Of a stretch of DNA of 6,359 bases, positions 5,977-6,359 are shown in pieces; the first letter of the stretch is position 1; each line of letters starts with the position of its first letter. Origin of the DNA: Candidatus Bathyarchaeota archaeon (GTDB lineage Archaea; Thermoproteota; Bathyarchaeia; Bathyarchaeales; B26-1). The notes below the pieces were generated by a model, which saw only the letters and a list, made by a program, of their open reading frames with translations, ran no database searches and was not told where the DNA came from. Where the stretch lies: the NCBI GenBank assembly GCA_003662645.1, contig QMYL01000061.1, forward strand, positions 1-6,359, given 5' to 3'. The position numbers were made by a program, and so were the translations under genes.

Positions 5977-6359
5977 GGTTGAAGCTCACATACTCACCGG
6001 AGGTTGTGGAGAAGCCGATACTGGCGAGCGTAATCCTGAAGACAGGTATACCGATAAACATCTTAGAGGCCAAGGTAAACGCACAGAAGGGTGAACTAAT
6101 AGTCTCAGTACCCGTCAAGGACAGAGAGCTGGAGAAGGTTATAAACCTCTTCAAGGAGGCAGAAGTCGATGTCCAACTCTTCACAAAGACCCTCCAGATA
6201 GACTACGAGAGGTGCATAAGCTGTGGAGCGTGCATCTCACCATGCCCAACCAAAGCCTTAAGGTTCAAACCGGACTGGACGATAGAGTTCGACGAGGAGA
6301 GATGCGTAGCCTGCAGAACTTGCGTAAACGCCTGCCCAGTTAGGGCTATAACGATACCA
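5973..6359 (+). CDS. NIL-domain 2[4Fe-4S] ferredoxin, homocysteine-synthesis partner, 3'-truncated
   Basis: Homologue of the methanogen ferredoxin (MA1822 in M. acetivorans) that works with the DUF39-CBS protein in homocysteine formation, probably delivering electrons for persulfide chemistry. From the TTG at 5973, 129 residues are visible and no stop is reached. Relatives are usually about 130-140 residues, so little is missing. An N-terminal NIL domain (about 1-75; the motif GIPINILEA at 25-33 carries the NIL signature) is followed by two cluster-binding motifs: Cys81, 84, 87 and 91 (CISCGACISPCP) and Cys111, 114, 117 and 121 (CVACRTCVNACP). All eight cysteines are present, with the proline after the last of each set. 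NIL domains also occur in methionine-importer ATPases, which fits a sulfur amino acid context. The start overlaps the upstream stop by four bases (TTGA). A second in-frame TTG at 5979 is possible but worse placed relative to the ribosome binding site. Confidence 0.93.
   Translation, partial: MRLKLTYSPEVVEKPILASVILKTGIPINILEAKVNAQKGELIVSVPVKDRELEKVINLFKEAEVDVQLFTKTLQIDYERCISCGACISPCPTKALRFKPDWTIEFDEERCVACRTCVNACPVRAITIP

Noticed and set aside
1..6359. CRISPR array, insertion sequence, tRNA/rRNA or defence genes
   Set aside because: The window is filled by core metabolic genes with short gaps. I found no long repeats, transposase motifs, tRNA-like foldings or defence-domain signatures, so I do not claim an undescribed system beyond the regulatory oddities listed.

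Overview
The window looks like ordinary core metabolism from an archaeon, probably a thermophilic one. The evidence is an archaeal-type serine hydroxymethyltransferase, a homocysteine-biosynthesis pair best known from methanogens, TATA/BRE-like elements in the gaps, GGAGG-type ribosome binding sites, and heavy use of AGG/AGA and ATA codons with several TTG or GTG start candidates. I cannot fix the phylum from sequence alone. A deep archaeal lineage (methanogen-related, Bathyarchaeia-like or Korarchaeia-like) would fit.

Layout. Positions 1-1028 (+) hold the C-terminal four fifths of EPSP synthase (aroA), cut by the left edge. Chorismate synthase (aroC, about 1110-2207, +) follows 72-81 bp later. 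These are the last two steps of the shikimate pathway. aroC converges, across 20 bp, with glyA (2228-3586, -), the serine hydroxymethyltransferase. Upstream of glyA on the same strand is a MarC/SnatA-family membrane protein (3676-4296, -). The glyA promoter lies in the 89 bp between them, where a TATA box is bracketed by a 9-bp direct repeat. A 111-bp divergent promoter region (4297-4407) separates the MarC gene from a rightward pair. That pair is a HcyBio (DUF39) protein fused to two CBS domains (4408-5976, +) and a NIL-domain 2[4Fe-4S] ferredoxin (5973-6359, +). The ferredoxin gene is cut by the right edge, and its start overlaps the preceding stop by 4 bases. No gap exceeds 300 bases, and I saw no RNA gene, mobile element or CRISPR array.

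How the genes fit together. AroA and AroC turn shikimate-3-phosphate into chorismate. The DUF39-CBS and NIL-ferredoxin pair is known from methanogens to make homocysteine from aspartate semialdehyde and sulfide. GlyA makes glycine and a one-carbon unit from serine, and such a unit could be used to methylate homocysteine. MarC relatives include a small neutral amino acid transporter in Thermococcus, so its position ahead of glyA suggests glycine, alanine or serine traffic. The regulation is the least ordinary part: a nearly mirror-symmetric divergent promoter (4339-4370) and the repeat-bracketed glyA promoter (3606-3644) both look like operator sites.
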